From Flavobacteriaceae bacterium (GTDB lineage Bacteria; Bacteroidota; Bacteroidia; Flavobacteriales; Flavobacteriaceae), in the NCBI GenBank assembly GCA_947451475.1, contig CANFZC010000026.1:1-33754 (forward strand): a stretch of 33,754 nucleotides of DNA. The letters are read 5' to 3'. Numbering within the stretch: position 1 is the first letter of the stretch; each line of letters begins with the position of its first letter. The translations under genes were made by a program, and so were the position numbers. This document shows, one piece after another, positions 1 through 7,907 of this stretch. A model generated the notes under the pieces. The model was not told the DNA's origin. It ran no database searches and saw nothing but the letters and a program-made list of their open reading frames with translations.

Positions 1-261
1 GATAACAACTGGAGCCACTTTGACCATTATTTTGAGAGTGTCAACAAGCACTTTTACACCCGTTTGAAGCAAAAATACCCCGAGATTAGTACAAATGATT
101 TAAAAATTTGCGCACTCATTAAGTTGAATCTTTCCATTAAAGAGATGGCTGCAATTTTGAACATTTCGCCAGACAGTGTTAAAACGGCCCGTCATCGTTT
201 GCGCAAGAAACTGCAATTGAATACGGAAGAAAATTTGACTGATTTCATCTTATCGGTTTAA
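1..261 (+). CDS. LuxR-type HTH transcriptional regulator, C-terminal end (partial)
   Basis: This is the last 86 codons of a gene that begins before the window; the frame is open from base 1. The C-terminal part reads as a LuxR/GerE-type helix-turn-helix: a 'DLKICALIKLNLSIKEMA' stretch followed by 'ILNISPDSVKTARHRLRKKL' as the recognition helix. The preceding 'FDHYFESVNKHFYTRLKQKYPEIS' region is the usual linker in large Bacteroidota regulators that carry TPR repeats or a two-component-style propeller with a triple-tyrosine module, so the missing part is probably one of these; that is inference. A DNA-binding role is well supported by the HTH, but the signal sensed cannot be told. The downstream secreted protein has its own likely promoter. 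Confidence 0.85.
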   Translation, partial: DNNWSHFDHYFESVNKHFYTRLKQKYPEISTNDLKICALIKLNLSIKEMAAILNISPDSVKTARHRLRKKLQLNTEENLTDFILSV

Positions 262-345
262 ACCAAAACCTTTGTTAGCCCCTTATTCTACTGTGTGTTC
301 ACCTATTGTTCACCTGATAAATTAGGCCTGAATATTAAAAAAAAA

Positions 346-353
346 TACATTTG
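346..353 (+). promoter_or_regulatory. Promoter -7 element, T9SS cargo gene
   Basis: TACATTTG is a full match to the Bacteroidota -7 consensus TAnnTTTG. It lies about 58 bases before the ATG at 412. No clear TTG -33 element is seen at the usual 19-base spacing (TTA is nearby). Confidence 0.55.
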
Positions 354-411
354 TTCCACATTACTGAGTAGTGTTTCAATTCATCAATCAAAAAAAATAA
401 ATCTGTATCTT

Positions 412-1347
412 ATGAAAAAAAAGTATCTTTTTAGTTTGGCCCTCACCCTAGTACTGAGCATGGCCTCTACTGCCCAAGTTGTTAATGGTGACTTTGAAAC
501 CATCACGTGTAATTTCATTCCGTCTAATTGGGGGATGACCTTTTTGCAATCGATTGCTATTGACCCGCAGACGGGTGAAAGTGTAGGCGATCAAATACAG
601 TACACTTGGTGTATTCCTTCTATGGTTTATGTTTCTACTGAGCCTCAGAGTGGCAACTACGCCATGGAAATTTCAAATGCTTTTAACAGCACACAGAATA
701 TTGTCATTCCGGGTATCTCCACGATATTTAGTGATCCAGAGCAAAGTGGGCCAGGTTGGAATCCGGGCATCTCGGTAGGCTCGGACGCTAGTGTCTTCAT
801 GTTGGGTTTCTACTATAAGTTTTTGCCGGTGGGTGATGACATTGCCCAAGCGCGCATTACGGTTTCGGATGCTGAGGGTAATGAGATTGGTCACGCTGCT
901 GTGGACATTAGTGGGGTGCACGACACCTATCAGTACATTTATGAACCGATAACGTTTACTTCCGATGCGGCACCTGCTTCGATGATTATCTCGTTTAGCA
1001 TGGCTAAAGAAGGTTCTACCCCTACTTTTGGGAGCCGTTTGATTGTCGACAACGTGGTTACCAATTTTGCCGCCTTACAACTGGACACGCAAACACTTGG
1101 GGAGGGCATTTCGGTTTATCCGACGCTAGTGGAGCACGATTTGAATGTGAGCACTAACGGTTTGACGCAGGGACCTGTAACCTATACCGTGGTGAATACC
1201 GAGGGAAAAATTGTAAAACAAAATAGGATTACTGGAGACAGTGGTTATGTGTATAGTATGGATGTTAGTCAACTGTCTACTGGCTTATACTTCCTAAACA
1301 TTGATAGTTCGCTAGGCCATCTTACTAAAAAATTCATGAAAAAATAA
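412..1347 (+). CDS. Secreted protein with C-terminal T9SS sorting domain
   Basis: A 311-residue exported protein of unknown function. I start it at the ATG at 412, not further upstream, because this gives a textbook signal peptide: MKKK, a hydrophobic run, then STAQ before the mature 'VVNGDFE'. The NGDFE start is common in carbohydrate-binding-like or jelly-roll domains of Bacteroidota secreted proteins. The last 80 or so residues form a type A T9SS sorting domain: 'ISVYPTLVEHDLNVS', 'YTVVNTEGKIVKQ', 'LSTGLYFLNI' and a basic 'KKFMKK' end. T9SS cargo is carried over the outer membrane and anchored or released. No catalytic motif is seen. It stands alone, with its own -7 element upstream and a strong terminator after it. 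Confidence 0.88.
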   Translation: MKKKYLFSLALTLVLSMASTAQVVNGDFETITCNFIPSNWGMTFLQSIAIDPQTGESVGDQIQYTWCIPSMVYVSTEPQSGNYAMEISNAFNSTQNIVIPGISTIFSDPEQSGPGWNPGISVGSDASVFMLGFYYKFLPVGDDIAQARITVSDAEGNEIGHAAVDISGVHDTYQYIYEPITFTSDAAPASMIISFSMAKEGSTPTFGSRLIVDNVVTNFAALQLDTQTLGEGISVYPTLVEHDLNVSTNGLTQGPVTYTVVNTEGKIVKQNRITGDSGYVYSMDVSQLSTGLYFLNIDSSLGHLTKKFMKK

Positions 1348-1384
1348 AGAAAAACACTTTTTTGAAAAAGAGGTTGCTTGTTTG

Positions 1385-1423
1385 AACCGAATTGTAGTTA
1401 CGGCTAGGATTCGGTTTTTTTTT
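1385..1423 (+). terminator. Rho-independent terminator
   Basis: Perfect 8-bp stem AACCGAAT / ATTCGGTT (1385-1392 with 1409-1416) with a 16-base loop, followed by T7-T9. It ends the T9SS cargo gene and lies before the SDR gene. Confidence 0.8.
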
Positions 1424-1463
1424 GTGCGGATAACTTTTATATATTTACTAAAAAAAGAACCCT

Positions 1464-2345
1464 ATGGATTTTACAGCAAAAATGTTGCGTGACGACGCCT
1501 TGGCGGATAAAGTAATTGTAGTAACGGGAGGTGGCAGTGGTTTGGGCAAGGCCATGACACGGTATTTTATGGAGTTGGGTGCCCGTGTGGCTATTACGTC
1601 GCGGGACTTAGACAAACTTAAGGCTACTGCTTTAGAATTGGAGACCGAAACCAATGGTACATGTTTGCCACTACAATGTGATGTACGCCACTACGAACAA
1701 GTCGAAGCGATGTTGGCTGAAGTATTGAAAACGTTTGGAAAAGTAGATGTATTGTTGAACAATGCGGCGGGGAATTTTATTTCGCCCACCGAGCGACTCT
1801 CGGCGAATGCCTTTGACACTATTATAGACATCGTCTTGAAAGGATCTAAAAACTGCACCTTGGCTTTTGGGAAGCATTGGATTGACACTAAGCAAACCAA
1901 TTGTACTGTTTTGAATATCGTAACCACCTACGCTTGGACGGGATCTGCCTACGTAGTTCCGAGTGCGACTGCTAAGGCGGGGGTACTGGCAATGACCCGC
2001 AGTTTGGCGGTAGAATGGGCAAAATATGGCATTCGTATGAATGCGATTGCTCCGGGACCGTTCCCTACCAAAGGCGCTTGGGACCGTTTGTTGCCAGGTG
2101 ATTTGGCTGAGAAATTTGACATGGCTAAGAAAGTGCCGTTGCGCCGTGTGGGCGACCATCAAGAGTTGGCCAACCTTGCCGCCTATTTAGTTTCTGACTT
2201 CTCGGCTTATATAAACGGTGAAGTGGTTACAATAGACGGAGGAGAGTGGCTTCAAGGTGCGGGTCAGTTTAATATATTAGAACAAATTCCGCCTGCTTTG
2301 TGGGATCAACTAGAGGCAATGATTAAGAATAAGGGAAGTAAGTAG
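1464..2345 (+). CDS. SDR oxidoreductase, 2,4-dienoyl-CoA reductase-like
   Basis: A 293-residue short-chain dehydrogenase/reductase, probably NADP(H)-dependent, resembling the mitochondrial DECR1 type that reduces 2,4-dienoyl-CoA in the beta-oxidation of unsaturated fatty acids. The Rossmann cofactor motif TGGGSGLG is at residues 21-28 and NNAAGNF at 99-105. The segment 'TTYAWTGSAYVVPSATAKAG' (154-173) matches the DECR active-site region closely; Tyr156 and Lys171 fit the catalytic pair, with the same 15-residue spacing as in DECR1. 'NAIAPGPFPTKGAWDRL' also matches the family. The ATG at 1464 gives a normal length and an N-terminal 'MLRDDALADKV' typical of the family. It is a single gene after a terminator; weak -7-like matches lie at 1431-1445. 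Substrate is inferred from similarity only; other SDRs of this subfamily act on other enoyl thioesters. Confidence 0.85.
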   Translation: MDFTAKMLRDDALADKVIVVTGGGSGLGKAMTRYFMELGARVAITSRDLDKLKATALELETETNGTCLPLQCDVRHYEQVEAMLAEVLKTFGKVDVLLNNAAGNFISPTERLSANAFDTIIDIVLKGSKNCTLAFGKHWIDTKQTNCTVLNIVTTYAWTGSAYVVPSATAKAGVLAMTRSLAVEWAKYGIRMNAIAPGPFPTKGAWDRLLPGDLAEKFDMAKKVPLRRVGDHQELANLAAYLVSDFSAYINGEVVTIDGGEWLQGAGQFNILEQIPPALWDQLEAMIKNKGSK

Positions 2346-2364
2346 TCGCAGTCGCAGGAAATTA

Positions 2365-2399
2365 AATTCCAATAAAGAAATTCCAAATTCCAAAATCCA
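2365..2399. repeat. Degenerate 7-base repeat (AATTCCA)
   Basis: AATTCCA occurs at 2365, 2379 and 2386, with AAATCCA at 2393, all in the same 7-base phase; the unit at 2372 has decayed. The repeat sits just after the SDR stop codon in the 268-base gap before parA. No other feature is seen in that gap apart from the parA promoter. Confidence 0.6.
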
Positions 2400-2560
2400 A
2401 AAGGTTTTCAGTTGCATTTGGCTCTCTTAGTTTTGAATTTCTTTTAAAACATAGGTTGTTTGCTCCTACTCTTATTTGCGTTAAAATTCGATTAATCAGG
2501 CTACTGTATTGACCGTATCCTTCGGGCTAAAAACTTTACGAGAATGTTAACAAATAAGCC

Positions 2561-2590
2561 TTGACAAAGCCATAATAAATCGTATTTTTA
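2561..2590 (+). promoter_or_regulatory. parA promoter
   Basis: TTG (2561-2563, within TTGACA), 19 bases, then TATTTTTA (2583-2590), a 7 of 8 match to TAnnTTTG at the standard Bacteroidota -33/-7 spacing. The predicted start of transcription is near 2597, about 17 bases before the parA ATG. Confidence 0.65.
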
Positions 2591-2613
2591 CGGCTTAAAA
2601 TTTGAAAAAATAA

Positions 2614-3378
2614 ATGGGTAAAATCATTGCAATAGCCAATCAAAAAGGGGGTGTGGGAAAGACCACTACTTCGATTAATTTGGCTGCATCACTGGGTGTT
2701 TTAGAGAAAAGAGTCTTATTGATTGATGCGGACCCGCAAGCGAATGCCAGTTCGGGATTGGGGATTGATGTGGAGGCTGTAGAGATAGGAACCTATCAAG
2801 TTTTAGAGCACAGTAACACTCCGGCGGAAGCGACGGTAGTTTCTACTTCCCCTAACGTATGGGTAGTTCCTGCGCATATTGATTTGGTTGCTATTGAAAT
2901 CGAATTGGTAGACAAGGAGAACCGCGAGTACATGCTGAAGCAAGCCTTGGAAAGTGTGAAAGACGACTACGATTACATCTTGATTGACTGCGCTCCTTCC
3001 TTAGGGTTATTGACCTTAAATGCGTTGACGGCTGCGGACAGTGTAGTGATTCCGATTCAGTGTGAATATTTTGCTTTAGAGGGATTGGGGAAATTATTGA
3101 ACACGATTAAGAGTGTGCAGAAGATCCACAATCCGAATTTAGATATTGAAGGCCTTTTATTGACGATGTATGATTCCCGTTTGCGTTTATCGAATCAGGT
3201 GGTGGAAGAAGTTCAGAAGCATTTTAACGACATGGTTTTCAAGACCATTATACAGCGTAATGTAAAATTGAGTGAAGCGCCTAGTTTTGGTGAAAGTATT
3301 ATTAACTTTGACGCCACTAGTAGAGGAGCTACGAACTACTTAAGTTTGGCCCAAGAAATTATCAAGAAAAACAGTTAA
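2614..3378 (+). CDS. parA: ParA/Soj chromosome partitioning ATPase
   Basis: A 254-residue ParA-family ATPase. With ParB and parS sites it segregates newly copied origins by forming an ATP-dependent gradient on the nucleoid. The deviant Walker A motif KGGVGKTT is at residues 11-18, with the signature lysine (Lys11). 'LLIDADPQANASSGLG' (35-50) and the Walker B-like 'YILIDCAPSLG' follow. There is no N-terminal HTH, so this is the short chromosomal Soj type, not the plasmid P1 type. The parB gene follows after 6 bases, so the two are co-transcribed. The ATG at 2614 starts directly with 'MGKIIAIANQKGG', as is usual. Confidence 0.97.
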   Translation: MGKIIAIANQKGGVGKTTTSINLAASLGVLEKRVLLIDADPQANASSGLGIDVEAVEIGTYQVLEHSNTPAEATVVSTSPNVWVVPAHIDLVAIEIELVDKENREYMLKQALESVKDDYDYILIDCAPSLGLLTLNALTAADSVVIPIQCEYFALEGLGKLLNTIKSVQKIHNPNLDIEGLLLTMYDSRLRLSNQVVEEVQKHFNDMVFKTIIQRNVKLSEAPSFGESIINFDATSRGATNYLSLAQEIIKKNS

Positions 3379-3384
3379 TACCCT

Positions 3385-4284
3385 ATGGCAAAAGCTATAA
3401 AGAAACAAGCATTAGGAAGAGGATTATCGGCTTTGCTGAAGGATCCCGAAAATGATATAAAAGCCGTTGGTGACAAAAACGCTGACAAAGTGGTTGGGAA
3501 CATTATCGAATTGGACATTGATGCCATTGAGATTAATCCGTTTCAGCCGAGAACCAATTTTAATGAGGAGTCGTTACAAGAGTTGGCTTCTTCCATTAGA
3601 GAGTTGGGGCTTATCCAACCGATTACCGTTCGTAAATTAGACTTCAATAAATACCAATTGATTTCGGGGGAGCGTCGTTTGCGTGCTTCTCGCTTAGTGG
3701 GCTTGACGACGGTACCAGCTTATATTCGTATTGCTAATGACAATGAGTCGTTAGTGATGGCTTTGGTAGAAAACATACAGCGTCATGATTTAGATCCTAT
3801 TGAGATTGCTTTATCTTACCAGCGTTTGATTGATGAAATACAATTAACTCAGGAGCAGATGAGTGAGCGTGTGGGTAAAAAGCGCTCAACGATTGCCAAT
3901 TATTTGCGTTTGTTGAAATTGGATCCTATTATTCAGACGGGGATTCGGGATGGCTTTATCAGTATGGGACATGGCCGAGCGATTATTAACATTGAAGATC
4001 AAGACGTACAAACCGATATATACCAAAAGATTGTTAGTCAAAACCTATCGGTTAGAGATACCGAAGCTTTGGTTAAAAATTACCAAGAAGGCTTGAAGCC
4101 CGCAGCCCCTAAGGCGAAAAAAGGCACTAGTTTTGAAATCGCTGAAGAGCAAAAAAAAGCCGTTGCACAATTCTTTGGCAGTAAGATTGATGTTAAAGTG
4201 GCGGGGAATGGGAAAGGAAAAATAACGATACCGTTTCATTCTGAAGAAGACTTTAGCCGCATCATTAAATTACTTAAAGGGTAG
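3385..4284 (+). CDS. parB: ParB/Spo0J chromosome partitioning protein
   Basis: A 299-residue ParB. It binds parS, loads as a CTP-dependent clamp, spreads along DNA and stimulates ParA. Residues 1-20 (MAKAIKKQALGRGLSALLKD) form the conserved N-terminal ParA-contact peptide with the GRGLSALL motif. The CTP-binding ParB/sulfiredoxin-like domain spans about 42-135, with 'ISGERRLRAS' (GERR at 95-98) and 'ENIQR' (129-133). An HTH for parS follows at about 155-180 ('LTQEQMSERVGKKRSTIANYLRLLKL'). A dimerisation domain ends the protein. Its TAG stop overlaps by one base the GTG start of the next gene, so the operon continues. No full parS site was seen in the window. Confidence 0.97.
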   Translation: MAKAIKKQALGRGLSALLKDPENDIKAVGDKNADKVVGNIIELDIDAIEINPFQPRTNFNEESLQELASSIRELGLIQPITVRKLDFNKYQLISGERRLRASRLVGLTTVPAYIRIANDNESLVMALVENIQRHDLDPIEIALSYQRLIDEIQLTQEQMSERVGKKRSTIANYLRLLKLDPIIQTGIRDGFISMGHGRAIINIEDQDVQTDIYQKIVSQNLSVRDTEALVKNYQEGLKPAAPKAKKGTSFEIAEEQKKAVAQFFGSKIDVKVAGNGKGKITIPFHSEEDFSRIIKLLKG

Positions 4285-4853
4285 TGGTTCGCTTCCCCTA
4301 TATATTACTATTTCTACTTGCATTTGGGAGTCAGACGCTCTTTTCACAAACTATAGACAATGGTGCTTTGGTTATCAAAGACACCGTTAGCGCGAAACAA
4401 AAAGACAAAGAGATCAATCCGCTTGCCCCTTCAAAAGCAGCGTTTTATTCGGCCGTCGTTCCTGGCTTGGGACAAGCTTATAATAAAAAATACTGGAAGA
4501 TTCCATTGGTCTATGGCGCTATAGGATCGAGTTTGTATTTTTACATTACGAACAATAAAAAATACCACAAATACCGAGACGCCTATAAACATCGTTTAGC
4601 CGGAGAGCCCGATGAATTTTCTTATTTGGATGAAACTCGTTTGGTACAGGCGCAGCGCTTTTACCAGCGCAACAGGGATTTAAGTTTATTGGTTACGGTT
4701 GGTTTTTACGTCTTGAACATCGTAGACGCTAATGTGGATGCGCATTTAATGCAATTTAATGTTAGTGATAACCTTTCGTTTCAACCCGATTTATATCAGA
4801 ACGACATGAACAACAAGACCAATATTGGTTTGTCTTTAAATTACAAATTCTAG
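4284..4853 (+). CDS. DUF5683 domain protein, exported
   Basis: A 189-residue protein of the Bacteroidota DUF5683 family; function unknown. The GTG at 4284 gives a good signal peptide (MVRFPYILLFLLAFGSQTLFSQ) and no ATG is available near it, so GTG is the likely start, overlapping the parB stop by one base. The core 'NPLAPSKAAFYSAVVPGLGQAYNKKYWK' followed by 'IPLVYGAIGSSLYFYI' is the family hallmark: a short amphipathic piece and a membrane or porin-like hairpin. A further hydrophobic segment is at 'LSLLVTVGFYVLNIVDANVDAHL'. The end 'NIGLSLNYKF' looks like a terminal beta-strand of an outer-membrane protein. It is locked between parB and dapB (zero gap) in what looks like one transcript; the link to chromosome partitioning may be only positional. 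Confidence 0.85.
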   Translation: MVRFPYILLFLLAFGSQTLFSQTIDNGALVIKDTVSAKQKDKEINPLAPSKAAFYSAVVPGLGQAYNKKYWKIPLVYGAIGSSLYFYITNNKKYHKYRDAYKHRLAGEPDEFSYLDETRLVQAQRFYQRNRDLSLLVTVGFYVLNIVDANVDAHLMQFNVSDNLSFQPDLYQNDMNNKTNIGLSLNYKF

Positions 4854-5558
4854 ATGAAAATAGCCTTACTTGGATATGGGAAAATGGGCAAAGTGATTGA
4901 ATCGATTGCTTTAAATCGCGGGCATGAGATTGTGCTTAGAAAGACCAGTACCACTTCTTTTGAAGGATTAAACACGGCGGATGTTGCCATAGATTTCAGT
5001 ATACCCAGTGTAGCCGTTGACAATATTACTACCTGTTTAGAAGCGGGAGTGCCCGTGGTATCAGGAACTACAGGATGGCTAGATCAGTACGACACCATGG
5101 TAGCTTTGTGTAAGGCACAGGACGGTGCTTTTTTGTATGGTTCCAACTTTAGTTTGGGAGTCAATTTATTTTTTGAGTTGAATGCTTATTTGGCTCAGAT
5201 GATGGCAAAATTTACGACCGTTTATAAGGTCTCTATGAAAGAGATTCACCATACGCAAAAGTTGGATGCCCCTAGTGGCACCGCTATATCGTTGGCTAAC
5301 GGCATAATCGCAAATTCGGCTTACGACACATGGACCTTAGACCAACCCACAGACCAACAAATTCACATTGATGCCCAACGCATTGAAAATGTACCGGGCA
5401 CGCACAGTGTGTTTTATAATTCAGACGTAGATTTTATTGAAATCAAGCATGTGGCGCATAACCGCGAGGGCTTTGCGTTGGGTTCTGTGCTGGCCGCTGA
5501 ATGGCTGGTGGGTAAAAAAGGCGTTTACTCTATGAAAGATGTTTTATCCCTGACGTAA
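4854..5558 (+). CDS. dapB: 4-hydroxy-tetrahydrodipicolinate reductase
   Basis: DapB reduces 4-hydroxy-tetrahydrodipicolinate to tetrahydrodipicolinate with NAD(P)H, giving lysine and the peptidoglycan diamino acid. The 234-residue protein starts with the nucleotide-binding 'MKIALLGYGKMGK' (GYGKMG at 7-12). The conserved 'SGTTGW' is at 70-75. The active-site segment 'EIHHTQKLDAPSGTA' (130-144) has His132/His133 and Lys136 as in known DapB enzymes. It is shorter than the E. coli enzyme (273 residues), as is normal for Bacteroidota. The ATG directly follows the stop of the DUF5683 gene with no gap, so translation is probably coupled. Confidence 0.95.
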   Translation: MKIALLGYGKMGKVIESIALNRGHEIVLRKTSTTSFEGLNTADVAIDFSIPSVAVDNITTCLEAGVPVVSGTTGWLDQYDTMVALCKAQDGAFLYGSNFSLGVNLFFELNAYLAQMMAKFTTVYKVSMKEIHHTQKLDAPSGTAISLANGIIANSAYDTWTLDQPTDQQIHIDAQRIENVPGTHSVFYNSDVDFIEIKHVAHNREGFALGSVLAAEWLVGKKGVYSMKDVLSLT

Positions 5559-5625
5559 CAAATTGACGAATAACGCTACCAATAACAAAAAACATAGATT
5601 TTATTATAATTAAAACATAGACAAG

Positions 5626-7179
5626 ATGACACTATTACAATGGTTTATATTTTTCCTAGTGATTCAAGTACTGCATGGATTAGGGACTTGGAAATTGTAT
5701 GAGAAAGCGGGAAGACAAAAATGGGAAGCCTTTGTTCCTGTTTATAATGCGATTACCTTAATGAAGATTATTAATCGTCCGACTTGGTGGACGGTACTGT
5801 TGTTTATTCCGATCATCAACTTGATTATGTTCCCTGTAGTTTGGGTAGAGACTTTGCGCAGCTTTGGCAAGAACACTACGGCCGATACTTGGTTGGGCAT
5901 CTTCACTTGTGGTCTTTACATTTATTACATTAACTATACCCAAGACGTTACTTATGTTTATGACCGAAGTTTGGTTGCTAGAACCAAAACGGGAGATACT
6001 ATTAGTTCGCTACTCTTTGCCGTAGTCGTAGCTACTTTAGTGCATACCTATGTGATGCAACCTTATACGATACCGACATCCTCATTGGAAAAATCCTTAT
6101 TGATAGGTGACTTCTTGTTTGTTAGCAAATTTCACTATGGCGCTAGAACGCCGATGACTACTGTTGCGGCACCGATGGTGCATGATACCTTGCCTTTGAT
6201 TAAGACGAAATCGTATTTGAGTTGGCCTGAGCTTCCTTACTTCCGTTTTCCTGGCTTCCAGAAAGTCGAGAAGAATGATATAGTAGTCTTTAACTGGCCT
6301 GCGGACACCGTTTATAAATTCTTTGACACTTCAGGTAGAAGTATCTTGAAGCCCGTAGACAAGAAATCGAATTATGTAAAACGTTGTCAGGGTACTCCGG
6401 GTGATTCGTTGCAGATTAAAAATGGCACTGTGTTTATTAATGGAAAGGAATTGATTTTGCCGGAGCGCGCTAAGCCGCAATTCTCTTATTATGTAACTTA
6501 TGACGCTAATACGCCAATTGATTTTGATTATGTATTGAAAGATATCGGTTCGACTGACGGTGCAGGCTTTAAAAATGCCGAAACGAGAGACACCATTATT
6601 TTGCGAGCCTTGACTGCTGAGGGTGCGAAGCGATTAAAAGAAATTTCTGGAATTAAATCGGTTACCCGTATTGTATCCAAAACAGGCGAATCTAACATTT
6701 TCTCTCACCATCCGAATTGGAATGCGGACAATTTTGGTCCGATCTACATTCCGCAGGCCGGTAAGACGGTGGCTTTGAATAAACAATCGTTGCCTTTTTA
6801 CAAGAGAATCATTAGTGTTTATGAGGGCAATACCTTGAAGGTCGTAGGAGACGACATCTATGTAAACGATCAAAAAGTGACTAGTTATACCTTTAAGCAA
6901 AACTACTATTGGATGATGGGGGACAACCGTCACAACTCGGAGGATAGTAGATACTGGGGTTATGTACCGGAAGACCACATCGTAGGGAAACCGGTATTTA
7001 TTTGGATGAGTTGGAACAGTGATGGTGCGGGTCTTAATAAAATACGTTGGGAGCGTCTATTCACGACCGTAAGTGGTGATGGGCAACCGCAATCTTACTT
7101 TAAGTACTTCCTTGGATTATTGGTTTTGTACTTTGTGGGAGAGCATTTTTGGAAAAAGAGAAAAGCTAACAATAGTTAA
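5626..7179 (+). CDS. lepB: Signal peptidase I with N-terminal DUF5684 membrane domain
   Basis: A 517-residue type I signal peptidase (family S26), which cleaves signal peptides after Sec or Tat export. The first 110 residues are a DUF5684-like membrane module with three or more hydrophobic helices ('WKLYEKAGRQKWEAFVPVYN', 'WWTVLLFIPIINLIMFPVV'). Another membrane helix (about 126-145) precedes the catalytic region. Ser153 in 'PTSSLEKSL' is the expected nucleophile; Lys252 in 'NYVKRCQGTPGD' is the general base. Box E, 'MMGDNRHNSEDSRYWG', has GDN at 432-434. About 175 residues separate the Lys box from box E, an insertion usual in Bacteroidota enzymes. Residue 154 is Leu, not the more common Met after the serine. 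A C-terminal helix and a basic tail (KKRKA) end the protein. A strong hairpin terminator follows. Confidence 0.93.
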   Translation: MTLLQWFIFFLVIQVLHGLGTWKLYEKAGRQKWEAFVPVYNAITLMKIINRPTWWTVLLFIPIINLIMFPVVWVETLRSFGKNTTADTWLGIFTCGLYIYYINYTQDVTYVYDRSLVARTKTGDTISSLLFAVVVATLVHTYVMQPYTIPTSSLEKSLLIGDFLFVSKFHYGARTPMTTVAAPMVHDTLPLIKTKSYLSWPELPYFRFPGFQKVEKNDIVVFNWPADTVYKFFDTSGRSILKPVDKKSNYVKRCQGTPGDSLQIKNGTVFINGKELILPERAKPQFSYYVTYDANTPIDFDYVLKDIGSTDGAGFKNAETRDTIILRALTAEGAKRLKEISGIKSVTRIVSKTGESNIFSHHPNWNADNFGPIYIPQAGKTVALNKQSLPFYKRIISVYEGNTLKVVGDDIYVNDQKVTSYTFKQNYYWMMGDNRHNSEDSRYWGYVPEDHIVGKPVFIWMSWNSDGAGLNKIRWERLFTTVSGDGQPQSYFKYFLGLLVLYFVGEHFWKKRKANNS

Positions 7180-7185
7180 TTTGGA

Positions 7186-7225
7186 GATTTGAAAATTTGA
7201 AGATTTGAAGATTTGAAGATTTGAA
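7186..7225. repeat. 8-base tandem repeat (GATTTGAA)5
   Basis: Five head-to-tail octamers at 7186, 7194, 7202, 7210 and 7218; the second is AATTTGAA, the others GATTTGAA. The array begins six bases after the lepB stop codon and ends just before the terminator hairpin. Confidence 0.85.
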
Positions 7226-7233
7226 ATGACACG

Positions 7234-7272
7234 AAAGTCATAGAGTTTGTTAAAGACTTTATGACTTTTGAT
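7234..7272. terminator. Hairpin terminator after lepB
   Basis: A 13-bp stem pairs 7234-7246 (AAAGTCATAGAGT) with 7256-7268 (ACTTTATGACTTT); one pair is G-T, the rest are Watson-Crick. Two further inner pairs are possible. A T-rich tail follows on +. It separates lepB from the WbqC gene. Confidence 0.75.
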
Positions 7273-7292
7273 TTTATTATAATTTTATAGAC

Positions 7293-7907
7293 ATGAAAAA
7301 GATACTTATACATCCCTCCTATTTTCCTTCTATTAGTCATTTTGTGGCTATTGCTCAGGCGGACTTGGTTACTTTTGAAATGGAGGACCATTTTCAGAAG
7401 CAGACCAATCGAAACCGGATGTATATTTATAGTCCGAATGGCATACAGTTACTTAACATTCCGATAAAACATAGTATTGAAGCCCATCAAAAGATTAAGG
7501 AAGTGCGGTTGGAGACGGCTTTTGATTGGCAGAAGCAGCATTTTAAATCCTTGGAGGCGGCGTATCGCACCTCCCCTTTCTTTGAATATTTTGAGGATGA
7601 CATAAGAATCATCTTTGAAAAGAAACACAGCTTTTTGATGGACTTAAATCTAGAAACAATGGCGCTGGTTTCAAAATGTTTGGGATTGGAATTTGACTAT
7701 AACGAGACGGCAGAATACTTTCATGAGGTTACCGACAAAGTAGATAACCGAGGCCTAGTTAATGGCAAAAAAGACCGTTCCCAATTTGATCCTTACACCC
7801 AAGTGTTTGGGGATAAGCATGGGTACTTAAATAACTTAAGTATATTAGATTTACTCTTTAATGAGGGACGTTATGCTTTAGACTACCTAAAAAAGCAAAC
7901 CCTTTAA
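7293..7907 (+). CDS. WbqC family protein
   Basis: A 204-residue WbqC-like protein. The family is often found in surface polysaccharide loci and has been linked to glycan biosynthesis, but no reaction is firmly established. The N-terminal 'MKKILIHPSYFPSISHF' is the family signature (HPxYFPxxxHF), followed by 'FEMEDHFQKQTNRNRMYIYSPNG' and 'LNIPIKH'. Further conserved features are 'DWQKQHFKSLEAAYRTSPFF' and 'DPYTQVFGDKHGYLNNLSILDLLFNEG' near the end. In Flavobacterium-type genomes it commonly follows lepB, as here. A terminator lies between the two, so it may have its own promoter; TAATTTTA at 7280-7287 is a near match to the -7 consensus but is close to the ATG. Its stop codon abuts that of the convergent gene with no gap. 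Confidence 0.85.
   Translation: MKKILIHPSYFPSISHFVAIAQADLVTFEMEDHFQKQTNRNRMYIYSPNGIQLLNIPIKHSIEAHQKIKEVRLETAFDWQKQHFKSLEAAYRTSPFFEYFEDDIRIIFEKKHSFLMDLNLETMALVSKCLGLEFDYNETAEYFHEVTDKVDNRGLVNGKKDRSQFDPYTQVFGDKHGYLNNLSILDLLFNEGRYALDYLKKQTL

Noticed and set aside
1671..2162. 163-codon open frame on the minus strand inside the SDR gene
   Set aside because: It is antisense to a clearly conserved enzyme and its translation has no domain or signal features.
7176..7391. 71-codon open frame on the minus strand across the lepB-wbqC gap
   Set aside because: Its end is a translation of the GATTTGAA repeat (repeated 'IFKSSNLQ'-type residues) and it overlaps the start of the WbqC gene.
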